DNA of 64,000 nt from assembly GCF_016767715.1 (NCBI RefSeq), contig NZ_CP050145.1:2480001-2544000 (forward strand), in the 5' to 3' direction. Below, in pieces: positions 31,769 through 42,689 of this stretch (within the stretch, counting starts at the first letter, position 1; each line of letters starts with the position of its first letter). Source of the stretch: Mycobacteroides chelonae. Its GTDB lineage: Bacteria; Actinomycetota; Actinomycetes; Mycobacteriales; Mycobacteriaceae. The notes beneath the pieces were generated by a model. That model saw nothing but the letters and a program-made list of their open reading frames with translations, made no database searches and was not told the DNA's origin. The position numbers were made by a program, and so were the translations under genes.

Positions 31769-32439
31769 CGTGCTTTTCCTTTCATTTTGGCGCCCTTAGC
31801 TTTTGGGTGCACCGGTGGTGGATCGAGGGTAAGAATGGCGCGCACTGCGGCCTCGAGCCGTGCGCGTGCGGCAGCGTCGGGCTTCCGGCGCCCTCGCAGT
31901 AGGAGACCAGTCGGCAGTCCCACGACGCAGTCCTCGATGACTTGAACCGCACGGCCGTCCTCCCGATCCCATAAGGCGCGCGATAATCGGATGAACAACG
32001 CGACCAGTGTGGAGTCCACGCGTGTCATCGTGTCGGCGACATCCGCAGGTATGTCGGAGCCCAGTAGATCCTCGCGCCGCACCCCAAGCACGAGCCGCGA
32101 GGACGCGGGGAAGCGTTCGGCGAAGGCGGCAGGGGTGTCGGCCGCCGCGACGACCGCATTCACGGCGGCGATGTGCATCGGCTCACCCGCCGTCAGCGCG
32201 TGATCGACGGCGTGCCGCTGCATATCGAGGAATCTCTTCGCGGCACGCAGCCAGGCCCGACCGACCATCGCGCCGCGTGATCCGAAGGCGTGGTAGATCG
32301 CGCCATTGGAGGTGCCGGTAGCCAGCGAAACCGCCCGGACCGTGACGGCCGCTGGTCCGTCGTCGACCGCGATTCGCTCGGTCGCATCGAGCAGATCGTC
32401 GATGGAGTGGACACGTGGTCGCGGCACAGGCCAGACCAT
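31765..32439 (-). CDS. TetR/AcrR-family regulator
   Basis: The 224-residue regulator shows LLDATERIAVDDGPAAVTVRAVSLATGTSNGAIYHAFGSRGAMVGRAWL as its HTH domain and a Lys-rich tail (HPKAKGAKMKGKAR) that may aid DNA binding. It precedes an enoyl-CoA hydratase gene with overlapping ATG/stop, so both are one transcript. The dyad AGAGCAACTGCTCT just upstream of its ATG is a candidate operator. Confidence 0.85.
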   Translation of the reverse strand: MVWPVPRPRVHSIDDLLDATERIAVDDGPAAVTVRAVSLATGTSNGAIYHAFGSRGAMVGRAWLRAAKRFLDMQRHAVDHALTAGEPMHIAAVNAVVAAADTPAAFAERFPASSRLVLGVRREDLLGSDIPADVADTMTRVDSTLVALFIRLSRALWDREDGRAVQVIEDCVVGLPTGLLLRGRRKPDAAARARLEAAVRAILTLDPPPVHPKAKGAKMKGKAR

Positions 32440-32442
32440 AAC

Positions 32443-32456
32443 AGAGCAACTGCTCT
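32443..32456. promoter_or_regulatory. dyad upstream of tetR-enoyl-CoA hydratase operon
   Basis: AGAGCA-ac-TGCTCT is a perfect 6-bp inverted repeat with a 2-base gap. It sits 4 bases from the tetR-like ATG and is probably its autoregulatory operator. Confidence 0.5.
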
Positions 32457-32493
32457 ATTACGTAATCGCCCGGTGTCGTGGATTCTGAATTGC

Positions 32494-32533
32494 TACTACC
32501 GCTAGTAGTAATTACGTACTACTCTCCGTAGTA
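32494..32533. repeat. tandem dyads TACTAC-N5-GTAGTA upstream of the qcrB-like gene
   Basis: TACTAC-cgcta-GTAGTA (32494-32510) and TACTAC-tctcc-GTAGTA (32517-32533) are two identical 6-bp inverted repeats with 5-base gaps. They are spaced 23 bases start to start, so they face the same side of the helix. They lie 30 bases before the ATG of the orphan cytochrome b gene and 55 bases from the divergent tetR-like ATG. A dimeric activator or repressor binding two sites is expected. Confidence 0.7.
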
Positions 32534-32563
32534 GGCACAAAGTCTCTTCCCGAGGGAGCAGCT

Positions 32564-34150
32564 ATGGGTCAAGCAACGGAGCTTGCCAATGCGATCGACT
32601 CGCGCTATCGCGCGTCATCGGGCCTACGAAGACAGATGAATAAGGTCTTCCCGACGCACTGGTCATTCCTGCTGGGGGAGATCGCGCTGTACAGCTTTGT
32701 GGTGCTCCTGATTTCGGGCATCTATCTGGCGCTGTTCTTCGACCCATCGATGGCCGAGGTCACCTACAACGGCGTCTACCAACCGCTACGCGGTATGCAG
32801 ATGTCCAAGGCCTATGAAAGCTCGTTGAATCTGAGCTTCGAGGTTCGCGGTGGCCTGTTCGTGCGCCAGATCCATCATTGGGCGGCTTTGATGTTCGCGG
32901 CCTCGATCGTCGTACACCTGGCCCGCATCTTTTTCACCGGGGCATTTCGCCGCCCGCGGGAGGCCAACTGGGTCATCGGATCACTGCTGCTAATCCTGGC
33001 CATGGCAGAGGGGTTCGCGGGCTATTCGCTGCCCGATGATCTGTTGTCCGGCACCGGACTTCGTGTGGTCACGCAGGGCATGATGTCGCTGCCGATCGTC
33101 GGTACCTGGATGCATTGGGCGTTGTTCGGCGGCGACTTCCCCGGAAACATCGTGCTGCCAAGACTTTACGTTCTGCATGTGCTACTCGTTCCCGCCATCA
33201 TGATCGCGCTCATCGGCGTGCACCTGGCACTTGTGTGGTATCAGAAGCACACGCAATTTCCCGGCCCACGGCGCACTGAGACCAATGTTGTTGGGGTAAG
33301 GATTGTTCCGGTGTTCGCCTTGAAATCTGGCGCATTCTTCGCCATCGTTACGGCAGTTCTCGCTCTCATGGGCGGGCTACTGCAGATCAACCCAGTGTGG
33401 CTGCTGGGCCCCTACAAGCCATCGCAGGTAGCGGCCGGATCACCGCCCGACATCTACCTGATGTGGACGGACGGCCTGCTGCGGCTCGTCCCGGATTGGG
33501 AGCTGTACATCTTCGGCCACACCGTTCCCGCCGTGCTGTGGGGAGTGCTGGGCATCATGCTCGCGTTCGTGGTGATCGTGGCCTGGCCATTCATCGAGAG
33601 ACGCTTCACCGGCGACGATGCGCATCACAACCTGCTGCAGCGTCCGCGTGACGCTCCGGTCCGCACCGCCATCGGGGCTGCCGGCTTTTCGCTCTACATC
33701 TTGCTCACCCTGTCGTGCATCAACGACATCATCGCGTTGAAGTTCCATATCTCGCTGAACGCGACGACGTGGATCGGCCGTATCGGCATGGTCATCTTGC
33801 CGATCGTCGTGTACTACCTGGCTTACCGCTGGGCCATCGGCCTGCAACGCAGTGACCGCGCAGTACTCGAACACGGCATCGAGACCGGCATCATCAAGCG
33901 ACTGCCGCACGGTGAATACATCGAGCTGCACCAGCCACTGGCCGGTGTCGACGAGCACGGCCACGCCATCCCGCTGGAATACCAGGGCGCCGCAGTGCCA
34001 CAGCGCATGAACAAGCTCGGATCGGCCGGCGCACCCGGCACCGGCTCGTTCCTGTTCGCCGACCCCGCCGACGAACAAGCCGCACTGGTGCAAGCCGAAC
34101 ACGCATCGGCGCGCACCGAATTAGCGGTGCTCCGCGGAAGATCGCGGTAA
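32564..34150 (+). CDS. orphan cytochrome b subunit of the bc1 complex (QcrB paralogue)
   Basis: The 528-residue membrane protein follows mycobacterial Qcr[36 protein letters not shown] at the start, a haem-ligand helix [52 protein letters not shown], and a second His helix [27 protein letters not shown], with a PDWELYIFG quinol-site-like motif. The C-terminal tail is cytoplasmic. No qcrC, qcrA or cytochrome oxidase genes lie nearby, so this is probably a second copy that may replace the main QcrB in particular conditions. Its own regulatory dyads support separate control. Confidence 0.88.
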   Translation: MGQATELANAIDSRYRASSGLRRQMNKVFPTHWSFLLGEIALYSFVVLLISGIYLALFFDPSMAEVTYNGVYQPLRGMQMSKAYESSLNLSFEVRGGLFVRQIHHWAALMFAASIVVHLARIFFTGAFRRPREANWVIGSLLLILAMAEGFAGYSLPDDLLSGTGLRVVTQGMMSLPIVGTWMHWALFGGDFPGNIVLPRLYVLHVLLVPAIMIALIGVHLALVWYQKHTQFPGPRRTETNVVGVRIVPVFALKSGAFFAIVTAVLALMGGLLQINPVWLLGPYKPSQVAAGSPPDIYLMWTDGLLRLVPDWELYIFGHTVPAVLWGVLGIMLAFVVIVAWPFIERRFTGDDAHHNLLQRPRDAPVRTAIGAAGFSLYILLTLSCINDIIALKFHISLNATTWIGRIGMVILPIVVYYLAYRWAIGLQRSDRAVLEHGIETGIIKRLPHGEYIELHQPLAGVDEHGHAIPLEYQGAAVPQRMNKLGSAGAPGTGSFLFADPADEQAALVQAEHASARTELAVLRGRSR

Positions 34151-34187
34151 CCGAGTCGCCGACCGCAGTTCCGGCGGCGGCGTGCAG

Positions 34188-34193
34188 TACCGT
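34188..34193 (+). promoter_or_regulatory. leaderless promoter -10 (TACCGT)
   Basis: TACCGT lies at -12 to -7 of ATG 34200. It selects this start for the ribonuclease gene over the GTG at 34182. Confidence 0.5.
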
Positions 34194-34199
34194 CGAAGC

Positions 34200-34583
34200 A
34201 TGTCGCAGCGTTTGCGTGTGGTGGGTGCCGCGGTCCTCGCGCTGGCACTCATCGGTTGTACCGAGCCTTCGCCGGCTCGTGCCACCATCGCCGAGTGCAA
34301 CTTGTCCGAACTGCCGTCGGAGGCTTCCGGAACAGTGGACCTGATCCATGCCGGCGGGCCGTTCCCCTATCCGCGTAACGACGGTGTCGTGTTCCAGAAC
34401 CGCGAGCGGGTCCTGCCCTCGGAGCCCCGCGGGTACTACCACGAGTACACGGTCCGAACTCCGGGGAGTAAGACGCGTGGCACTCGGCGCATCATCACCG
34501 GTGGTAATCCACCGAACGATCCTCCACACGTCTATTACACGGGCGATCACTACCAGTCATTCTGTGAGGTTGAAGGCGCATGA
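34200..34583 (+). CDS. exported barnase-type ribonuclease (lipoprotein)
   Basis: The 127-residue protein has a lipoprotein signal (VVGAAVLALALIGC, Cys near residue 20). The mature domain belongs to the guanyl-specific N1/T1/barnase family: ECNLSELPSEASGTVDLIHAGGPFPYPRNDGVVFQNRERVLP, YYHEYTVRTPG (general base Glu), RGTRRIITGG (Arg) and YYTGDHYQSF (His). It should cut RNA outside the cell or in a target cell. The barstar gene follows with a 4-base overlap, so the producer is protected. Confidence 0.87.
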   Translation: MSQRLRVVGAAVLALALIGCTEPSPARATIAECNLSELPSEASGTVDLIHAGGPFPYPRNDGVVFQNRERVLPSEPRGYYHEYTVRTPGSKTRGTRRIITGGNPPNDPPHVYYTGDHYQSFCEVEGA

Positions 34584-34870
34584 AGACCTATGTCGTCGAA
34601 GGCTCCCACGTCCGCACCCGGGCGGACTTCTTCACCGAACTCGGGCGCGCGGTGAACGGGCCGGGCGGCTACTTCGGCAGCAATCTCGATGCTCTCGTCG
34701 ATTGCCTCCGGGGCGGCTTCGGCACCCCTGACGACGAGCCGTTCCGGTTCGTTCTGCAGGACGCGACACGCATCAAGTCCGCGGTGGGGAAGAAGGATTG
34801 GGATGCCATCGAGGAGATCTTCGAGGAAGCCGGAGTGCCGCTGACCGCGCGAACGAGAGACGCCGACTAG
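34580..34870 (+). CDS. barstar-family ribonuclease inhibitor
   Basis: The 96-residue cytoplasmic protein matches barstar: VVEGSHVRTRADFFTELGRAVNGPGGYFGSNLDALVDCLRGGFG, with the binding helix around the Asn-Leu-Asp-Ala-Leu segment and a Leu-Asp-Ala acid patch facing the nuclease. It overlaps the ribonuclease stop (ATGA), the usual arrangement for a toxin and its antidote. The final VPLTARTRDAD tail is short. It neutralises enzyme that stays in or returns to the cytoplasm. Confidence 0.9.
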   Translation: MKTYVVEGSHVRTRADFFTELGRAVNGPGGYFGSNLDALVDCLRGGFGTPDDEPFRFVLQDATRIKSAVGKKDWDAIEEIFEEAGVPLTARTRDAD

Positions 34871-34885
34871 TCCTGGCGATAACGC

Positions 34886-34915
34886 GATGGCCGGCCCCCG
34901 AAGGAGCCGGCCATC
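34886..34915. terminator. bidirectional terminator-like hairpin
   Basis: GATGGCCGGC and GCCGGCCATC form a perfect 10-bp stem with a 10-base loop between the convergent barstar and katG genes. No U-tract is seen, as is common in mycobacteria. Confidence 0.7.
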
Positions 34916-34930
34916 CACGTGTGGCGGGTA

Positions 34931-37643
<2,713 letters not shown>

Positions 37644-37649
37644 AACGGC

Positions 37650-37681
37650 AGTATGCCTGAATTATCTGGAATGAGTCCAAG
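37650..37681 (-). promoter_or_regulatory. furA promoter/operator region
   Basis: CATACT (37650-37655) lies at -12 to -7 of the furA GTG. The preceding CTCATTCCAGATAATT resembles the FurA operator described upstream of mycobacterial furA-katG. Autoregulation is therefore expected. Confidence 0.6.
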
Positions 37682-37805
37682 AAATCCGGAAAAGAGTTGG
37701 AAAGGGTTCAGAACCCGTTCAACCAGCGCAAAGGCGTCATCAATGATGGCCAAACGTCGTCAATAGTGTTGACACTGAGCACTTTTGCACGCGGAGGTGG
37801 GTGAA

Positions 37806-38237
37806 CTACCGGGCCGACATCGTCTCGATCACTCCGCCGAGCAGCCTGCGCAGCTGGGCACGATCCTTGTCCGTCATGTTGGCCAGAATCTCGTCGTCAT
37901 CCTCGCGCAGCGTGGCGTCGGCACGCTCGAAGAGCTTTCGTCCCTTGGCGGTCAACTCGGTGGTCAGCACCCTCGCGTCTGCCTGCCGTCGCGAACGATG
38001 CACCAAACCTGCCTCCTCCAGCGACCGCTGGACCAGGCTTACCGCCTGGGGGGTGATTCGAAGCTCTGCGGCGATCTCAACATTGGATATCCCCGGCTGT
38101 GCGGAAAGCACGGCCAGGCACTCCATCTGCGGAACAGTCACGCCGAAGTCGCGCACGATCACCGAAGCGCGTGACCACAGCACCCGGTAGATCTGAGACA
38201 CCAGAATGCCCATCGGAGATTCCTCGTATGTGCTCAT
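37806..38237 (-). CDS. MarR-family transcriptional regulator
   Basis: The 143-residue winged-helix protein has MECLAVLSAQPGISNVEIAAELRITPQAVSLVQRSLEEAGLVHRSRRQADARVLTTELTAKGRKLFERA, the full MarR DNA-binding core with the wing DAR-type Arg. The effector is unknown. A 30-bp dyad about 100 bases upstream of its ATG, 21 bases beyond the GNAT stop, may be its operator. The next genes are convergent or unrelated, so its regulon is probably elsewhere or itself. Confidence 0.88.
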   Translation of the reverse strand: MSTYEESPMGILVSQIYRVLWSRASVIVRDFGVTVPQMECLAVLSAQPGISNVEIAAELRITPQAVSLVQRSLEEAGLVHRSRRQADARVLTTELTAKGRKLFERADATLREDDDEILANMTDKDRAQLRRLLGGVIETMSAR

Positions 38238-38335
38238 ACCGCGCTAACAGTAGCGGACCTCGCCAATGTTCCACCGCCCGAAGCGCTGTGGAGGGGCGGC
38301 GTGTCGTCCGGTACATTCGCACCAATTCATCAGTG

Positions 38336-38365
38336 CATCAAGCACATTGATCAATGCTCTTGATG
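38336..38365. promoter_or_regulatory. 30-bp dyad upstream of marR-like gene
   Basis: CATCAAG (38336-38342 region) and CTTGATG (38359-38365) flank the 12-bp palindrome CATTGATCAATG (38345-38356), giving one symmetric 30-bp element with only two mismatched pairs. The TTGAT/ATCAA half sites are typical of MarR-family operators. Confidence 0.6.
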
Positions 38366-38386
38366 AGCATTAAATCTGTCGGGTGC

Positions 38387-39052
38387 CTATGACGCGGGGG
38401 CGCCGGGTGCACGTACCACCATGGGCACGGCGGGGAAGTAGGCGGCCATCACCGATCGGGACTTTCGCAAAGCCGCGGTGCCGTAACCCTTCTTGCGGTG
38501 GTCGGGATGGACCCAGATCCGCACGTTCACCTCACCGTCGACCAGCTCACCAAAGACGATGCCCACCTTGCTGGGCCCTTCGACGGCGACGAACCAGGCC
38601 GCCTCTTCATCATCGATGCGCGCGAGAGCCGCCCGCAATTCGTCTTCGACACCCCCGGCGGGGGCGCCGGACCCGTCGCCGGCCTGGCCGATCTCTTCCG
38701 TACGTACGGCGAAGATGTCGGCATCGGCATTCCCGGAGAACGGGCGCAGCTCAAGGCTGTCTCCCGAGCTCGCGGGGCGCTCCATGAGTGTGAAGGTGAG
38801 CTGGCTGTTGAGATCCTCGAGCTCGGCCGCGTTCTTGCGGCGCTCATCCTTGGTCAGATGATCGAACGACATCCCCATGACTGCCTCACCGCCCAGATGC
38901 GAGGTTCCCAATAGTGCGGCTATCGCGTCGATCGCACTCTTCCGGTCATCGGCTTCCACAATCAGGTCAAGCACTTCGTGACGCCGTTCGAACGCGCTGG
39001 TGAGTGCGTCGGCGATTTCGCGGCGGGCGGCAAGGCGGTCGTGGTCGGTCAT
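38387..39052 (-). CDS. GNAT-family protein with a GyrA/ParC-like N-terminal segment
   Basis: The 221-residue protein has two parts. Residues about 1-85 (RLAARREIADALTSAFERRHEVLDLIVEADDRKSAIDAI, then MGMSFDHLTKDERRKNAAELEDL) closely recall the helical coiled-coil region of DNA gyrase subunit A, where the sequence runs ALDxIDEVI...DMRLxxLTxxExxKxxxEL. Residues about 100-221 form a GNAT-like acetyltransferase with VGIVFGELVDGEVNVRIWVHPDHRKKGYGTAALR, the acetyl-CoA loop. The combination may target or mimic gyrase. No neighbour explains it. Confidence 0.7.
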   Translation of the reverse strand: MTDHDRLAARREIADALTSAFERRHEVLDLIVEADDRKSAIDAIAALLGTSHLGGEAVMGMSFDHLTKDERRKNAAELEDLNSQLTFTLMERPASSGDSLELRPFSGNADADIFAVRTEEIGQAGDGSGAPAGGVEDELRAALARIDDEEAAWFVAVEGPSKVGIVFGELVDGEVNVRIWVHPDHRKKGYGTAALRKSRSVMAAYFPAVPMVVRAPGAPAS

Positions 39053-39296
39053 GGCGCCAGCCTACGACCGGCGGGCCAACCGCGCTCAAGAAACGTTGAG
39101 CGTAAGGGTTGACGTGCGCCGAAGCCCCGCCGCGTATCACCGTTCGGTCACGTTACGACAACTCATTGGCCATGTCGCAGAACCTAATTGGGATTGGAAG
39201 GGGCCGCGGAGGTACAAAGGATCTTGGTGGTCATCGCCGGCCGGAGGGAACCACCCGCGCATGGAGGATTCGCGGCCGGAGGGAAGCGACAATCGA

Positions 39297-39851
39297 ATGA
39301 AACGCACATACGCCGTCATGCTCGGCATCGCCCTGCTCTTCGCCACCCCGGGGTTGGCCTCGGCGGACGTTCACAGAAGTCCCGCCGACGCCCAGAAGCT
39401 CGTCAACGCGGTGATCGCCAGGGGCCTGTCTCAACGCGGCGTGCCGTTCACATATGGGGGCGGTAACACCGACGGCCCGACCACAAGTACCGACACCGCG
39501 CCTGCCGCGCCGGAGGCGACCACGAGCCTGCTGGGGTTGATTCCCGCTCCGGTGGCTGCCCCTGCGCCCAAGGTTCCCGGTTTCGACGCCTCGGGGCTGA
39601 TGGTCTACTCCTATGCCGCCGCAGGCATCAAGCTTCCACGCCGATCCGGTGATCAATACAACGTCGGCCGGAAAATCGCTCCGTCCCAGGCGCTTCCGGG
39701 GGATCTCATCTTCTACGGTCCCAACGGTAGCCAGAGCGTGACGATGTTCCTGGGGAACAACCTCATGCTGGAAGCATCCGAACCCGCGGTGCAGGTGTCG
39801 CAGGTGCGGTTCAACGACATGGCCCCCTACCTGGTTCGGGTGATCGAGTAG
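39297..39851 (+). CDS. ripD: RipD-type NlpC/P60 protein without catalytic residues
   Basis: The 184-residue protein has a signal peptide (YAVMLGIALLFATPGLASA). Its NlpC/P60 domain has the catalytic Cys replaced by Ala (GFDASGLMVYSYAAAGIKLPRRSGDQ instead of DCSGL) and the His replaced by Ser in GSQSVTMFLGNNLMLEA. RipD of M. tuberculosis shows the same loss and binds peptidoglycan without cutting it. A Pro/Ala/Thr-rich insert precedes the domain core. ATG 39297 follows GGAGGGAAGCGAC. Its role is probably in wall binding or organisation. Confidence 0.87.
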   Translation: MKRTYAVMLGIALLFATPGLASADVHRSPADAQKLVNAVIARGLSQRGVPFTYGGGNTDGPTTSTDTAPAAPEATTSLLGLIPAPVAAPAPKVPGFDASGLMVYSYAAAGIKLPRRSGDQYNVGRKIAPSQALPGDLIFYGPNGSQSVTMFLGNNLMLEASEPAVQVSQVRFNDMAPYLVRVIE

Positions 39852-39868
39852 TCACAGCGATGGAGCGT

Positions 39869-39899
39869 CTTTCTGCGCGATCACTGCTCGCGCAGAAAG
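39869..39899. terminator. bidirectional terminator-like hairpin
   Basis: CTTTCTGCGCG and CGCGCAGAAAG form a perfect 11-bp stem with a 9-base loop between the convergent ripD and SRPBCC genes. The right arm is made of the last codons of the SRPBCC gene. Confidence 0.75.
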
Positions 39900-40336
39900 T
39901 CCTCAATCCGTTCCAGCACAGCAGGCCAACCCACCAGACACAGCTGCCTGAACCGCATCTGGTCGTGGTCATTCGGGTTGAATCCGGTCGCCTCGACAGA
40001 TAGCCGGGTTCCGTCTGCATTCGGGTTCAGGGTCCAGCGTGAGTCGATGGTGATCGATCCGTCGCGGGTGGTCATCCGGTAGGCCAACAGCTCGTCGTCG
40101 ACAACCTCGGTGAATCGGCCGTCGATCTCTCCGACGAATCCGCTTCCCACGAACGGGAAGACGCTAAACGAGAACGCGAGTCCCGTCTCGTATTTGGTCG
40201 GCCCGAAATCTTTGACCCACTGCCCGAACAACTGCGGGGACACAAGAATCGACCACACCTGGTGGGCCGGATACGAGTAGTGGTATTCGAAATTGACCGT
40301 AGTGAGGTCCCCGACCTGCTCAGCCACCAACGACAC
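39881..40336 (-). CDS. SRPBCC-family protein
   Basis: The 151-residue START-like protein has FEYHYSYPAHQVWSILVSPQLFGQWVKDFGPTKYE and EIDGRFTEVVDDELLAYRMTTRDGSITIDSRWTLNPNADGTRLSVEATGF, a ligand pocket fold. No catalytic residues can be assigned. GTG 40336 directly follows GAAAGG, so a GTG nine bases later (codon 4) is an equally good start. It has no operon partner and ends at the ripD terminator. Confidence 0.8.
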   Translation of the reverse strand: MSLVAEQVGDLTTVNFEYHYSYPAHQVWSILVSPQLFGQWVKDFGPTKYETGLAFSFSVFPFVGSGFVGEIDGRFTEVVDDELLAYRMTTRDGSITIDSRWTLNPNADGTRLSVEATGFNPNDHDQMRFRQLCLVGWPAVLERIEDFLREQ

Positions 40337-40436
40337 CTTTCGTGCGCACTGCCCCTGGATGTACCGGACGCAAGTAACCTAAACCCAATGCCTCGCCCGC
40401 GCGTGATCTTGATCGGGCTGATGGCATCATCGGCGT

Positions 40437-41111
40437 GTGAGCGCGTTTGAGGTGTCGGCTTTTGGGCCCTTCTTCGCCGTCGAGACCCATGACACCGGTG
40501 ACGCGCCGATCCCGCCGTGGCGGCCTGTGGCGGAGTTGACCGACGGATCACACGCATTGGCGGATCGGATTGAGCGCGTCCGAAGCAATCTCGCCGCGCG
40601 GATAGCGGTGAGCCCCGCCGACATCGATCCGCGGGTAGCAGGCTCGGTGGCTCATCTTGGTTTGGTCGCCCGCATCCTGGCGCCAACGGTCGCCGCAGCG
40701 GCATGCGACGAACCGCGGATCTCGCAGCAGCCACACGAGTTGTGGTGGCAGGACGAGCTCGGCGGTCCGTTTCCGCTTTCCGTGGTCATGCGGATGGGGG
40801 AGGACTCCGCCATCACCGGGTCGGTAGTGGAATCGATCACCGAGGGCGTCATGGAACACGCGGGGGTAAGCGACCGCGTCCTCTGGGGAAACGTCGGATC
40901 GGCCGTGAACAGCGCCGCGCGCCTCATCGCCTCATCGCGACCCGAACTGACCGACGCCGCCCGCGAAGTTGCCGACTCCTACCTTCGCGACCCGCGCATC
41001 GACGACGGCACCCAGCGTGCAAGACCTGATTTCCGGCGGCGCAGCTGCTGTCTGATCTATCAGCTCACCGACGACCGTTCCGCGGTATGCGGCGACTGCG
41101 TACTCGGCTAA
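40437..41111 (+). CDS. FhuF-like [2Fe-2S] protein (ferric-siderophore reductase type)
   Basis: The 224-residue protein ends with RRSCCLIYQLTDDRSAVCGDC, the C-C-x10-C-x2-C cluster motif of FhuF-type ferric-siderophore reductases. The preceding region is helical with LWWQDELGGPFPLSVVM. It would release iron from a ferric-siderophore by one-electron reduction in the cytoplasm. A TAACCTAA half-site 54 bases upstream resembles half of an IdeR iron box, consistent with iron control but weak. CATCAT lies at -12 to -7 of GTG 40437. Confidence 0.82.
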   Translation: MSAFEVSAFGPFFAVETHDTGDAPIPPWRPVAELTDGSHALADRIERVRSNLAARIAVSPADIDPRVAGSVAHLGLVARILAPTVAAAACDEPRISQQPHELWWQDELGGPFPLSVVMRMGEDSAITGSVVESITEGVMEHAGVSDRVLWGNVGSAVNSAARLIASSRPELTDAAREVADSYLRDPRIDDGTQRARPDFRRRSCCLIYQLTDDRSAVCGDCVLG

Positions 41112-41126
41112 CCCACCCAGAACCGG

Positions 41127-42608
41127 CTAGGCCAGCTGGTAGGCCTCCAGCGGGAATGACTCCTGCTCCTTGTACGCGCTGGCCGTGGATGTCGGGCGCA
41201 GCAGTGCGGCCTCACCGTGCTGGTTGAAGTAGTAGCTTCGTGCCGTCTGGCAGCTGCCGAGATAGAACACCGAATTGTCCAGGTTGCCGACCATGCGGTT
41301 CAGGAACTCGGTGTTGGCCTCGTCGGTGACCTCGAAGGTTTCGGCGCCGGTGCGAGCCATCTCGCCAAAGAGCCGCTTGATGTGCCGCATCTGGGACTCG
41401 ATGGTGTCGAAGTAGGACAACCCGCTGTAGGAGTAGGGCCCGTTGAGTGTTAGCAGATTCGGGAACTTGGGCACCGCGATACCTTCGAACGCCTGGAATC
41501 GATTATCCCGCCAGAATTTTCCGAGGTTGTAGTCCTCACGACCGACTACCTCGAACGCGGGGAAGGCCGATTCCCACAGATTGAAACCGGTGGCCAAGAC
41601 CAAGGTGTCGATGACCGTCTTGCGACCGTCTGCGGTGACGATGCCATCGGGCTCGATCCGCTCGATCGATGCCGTCTCAAGGCTGACGTTCTTCTTGCTG
41701 AAGGCCCGGAAGTACGTGTTCGAGAATGTCGGCCGCTTGCAACCGAAGTCGTAGTCGGGTGTCAGCTTGCGGCGCAGCTCGCGGTCGCGCACCTGCGCGA
41801 ACAAATGCGCCTTGGCCAGCATCGCGGCCCCGTTGTTGGCCTGCCGGAACTGACGGAAATGCAGTACTCCGCCCACCATGATCACTTCAAGGATCGCCGA
41901 ACCCACTGTGCGAGCGATCTTTTGGGTACGTGGCACCTTCGCGAAAAGCTTCTTGATCACACCGGGGACCTTCGCGTCGGCCTTGGGTACGACCCAGATC
42001 GGGGTGCGCTGGTACACGGTCAGGTGCTGCGCGTCCTTGGCCAGCTCAGGGATGAGCTGAACGGCGGTGGCGCCGGTGCCGATCAGGCCAATCTTGTGGC
42101 CCGCGGCCCGATAACTGTTATCCCACTTGGTGGTGTGGATGACCTTGCCGGTGAAGGACTCGATACCCGCAATATCGGGCATCTTGGGCTGAGACAGGTA
42201 TCCGGTGGCTGTCAGAAGATATTTACCGGTGAGGGTCTCACCGGACTCGGTGGCCACAACCCAGTGTTGGCCCTCCTCGTCCCAGCGTGCACCCGATACC
42301 GGGGTGTTGAACCGCATGTACTTGCGCAGGTCGTGCTTCTCGGCCACATGGGCGGCGTACTGCTTGAGTTCGGAACCCGGCGCGAACAACCGCGACCAGT
42401 AGGGATTGGGCTCGAAGGAATACGAATAGGTCGCCGAAGGGATGTCGACAGCCAGGCCGGGGTAATGGTTGACGTGCCAGGTACCGCCCAAATCGTCCTC
42501 GCGATCCAGGATCGCAAGGTTGGTCAGGCCCAGCTCCTTGAGCTGGATCGCCGCGCCCATCCCGCCGAAACCGGCCCCGACGATGACGGCGTCAAACTGC
42601 GTTGTCAT
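41127..42608 (-). CDS. FAD/NADPH-dependent monooxygenase (Baeyer-Villiger type)
   Basis: The 493-residue enzyme has the FAD Rossmann site VIVGAGFGGMGAAIQL, the fingerprint FTGKVIHTTKWDNS (FxGxxxHTxxW with Asp for Pro), the NADPH site IGLIGTGATAVQLIPEL and the late DTLVLATGFNLW. These define the BVMO/FMO class, which inserts oxygen into ketones or oxidises sulfides. M. tuberculosis carries several relatives, one of which activates ethionamide (EthA), but no direct orthology is claimed. ATG 42608 has TAGCAT at -12 to -7, so the transcript is probably leaderless. Confidence 0.9.
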   Translation of the reverse strand: MTTQFDAVIVGAGFGGMGAAIQLKELGLTNLAILDREDDLGGTWHVNHYPGLAVDIPSATYSYSFEPNPYWSRLFAPGSELKQYAAHVAEKHDLRKYMRFNTPVSGARWDEEGQHWVVATESGETLTGKYLLTATGYLSQPKMPDIAGIESFTGKVIHTTKWDNSYRAAGHKIGLIGTGATAVQLIPELAKDAQHLTVYQRTPIWVVPKADAKVPGVIKKLFAKVPRTQKIARTVGSAILEVIMVGGVLHFRQFRQANNGAAMLAKAHLFAQVRDRELRRKLTPDYDFGCKRPTFSNTYFRAFSKKNVSLETASIERIEPDGIVTADGRKTVIDTLVLATGFNLWESAFPAFEVVGREDYNLGKFWRDNRFQAFEGIAVPKFPNLLTLNGPYSYSGLSYFDTIESQMRHIKRLFGEMARTGAETFEVTDEANTEFLNRMVGNLDNSVFYLGSCQTARSYYFNQHGEAALLRPTSTASAYKEQESFPLEAYQLA

Positions 42609-42689
42609 GTCCCAATGCTAGCCGCGACCTCCGAGAAATGGTCCGCCTGTCTAGATGTGCTCCACACCACATGAAACGATGTGTACAGA

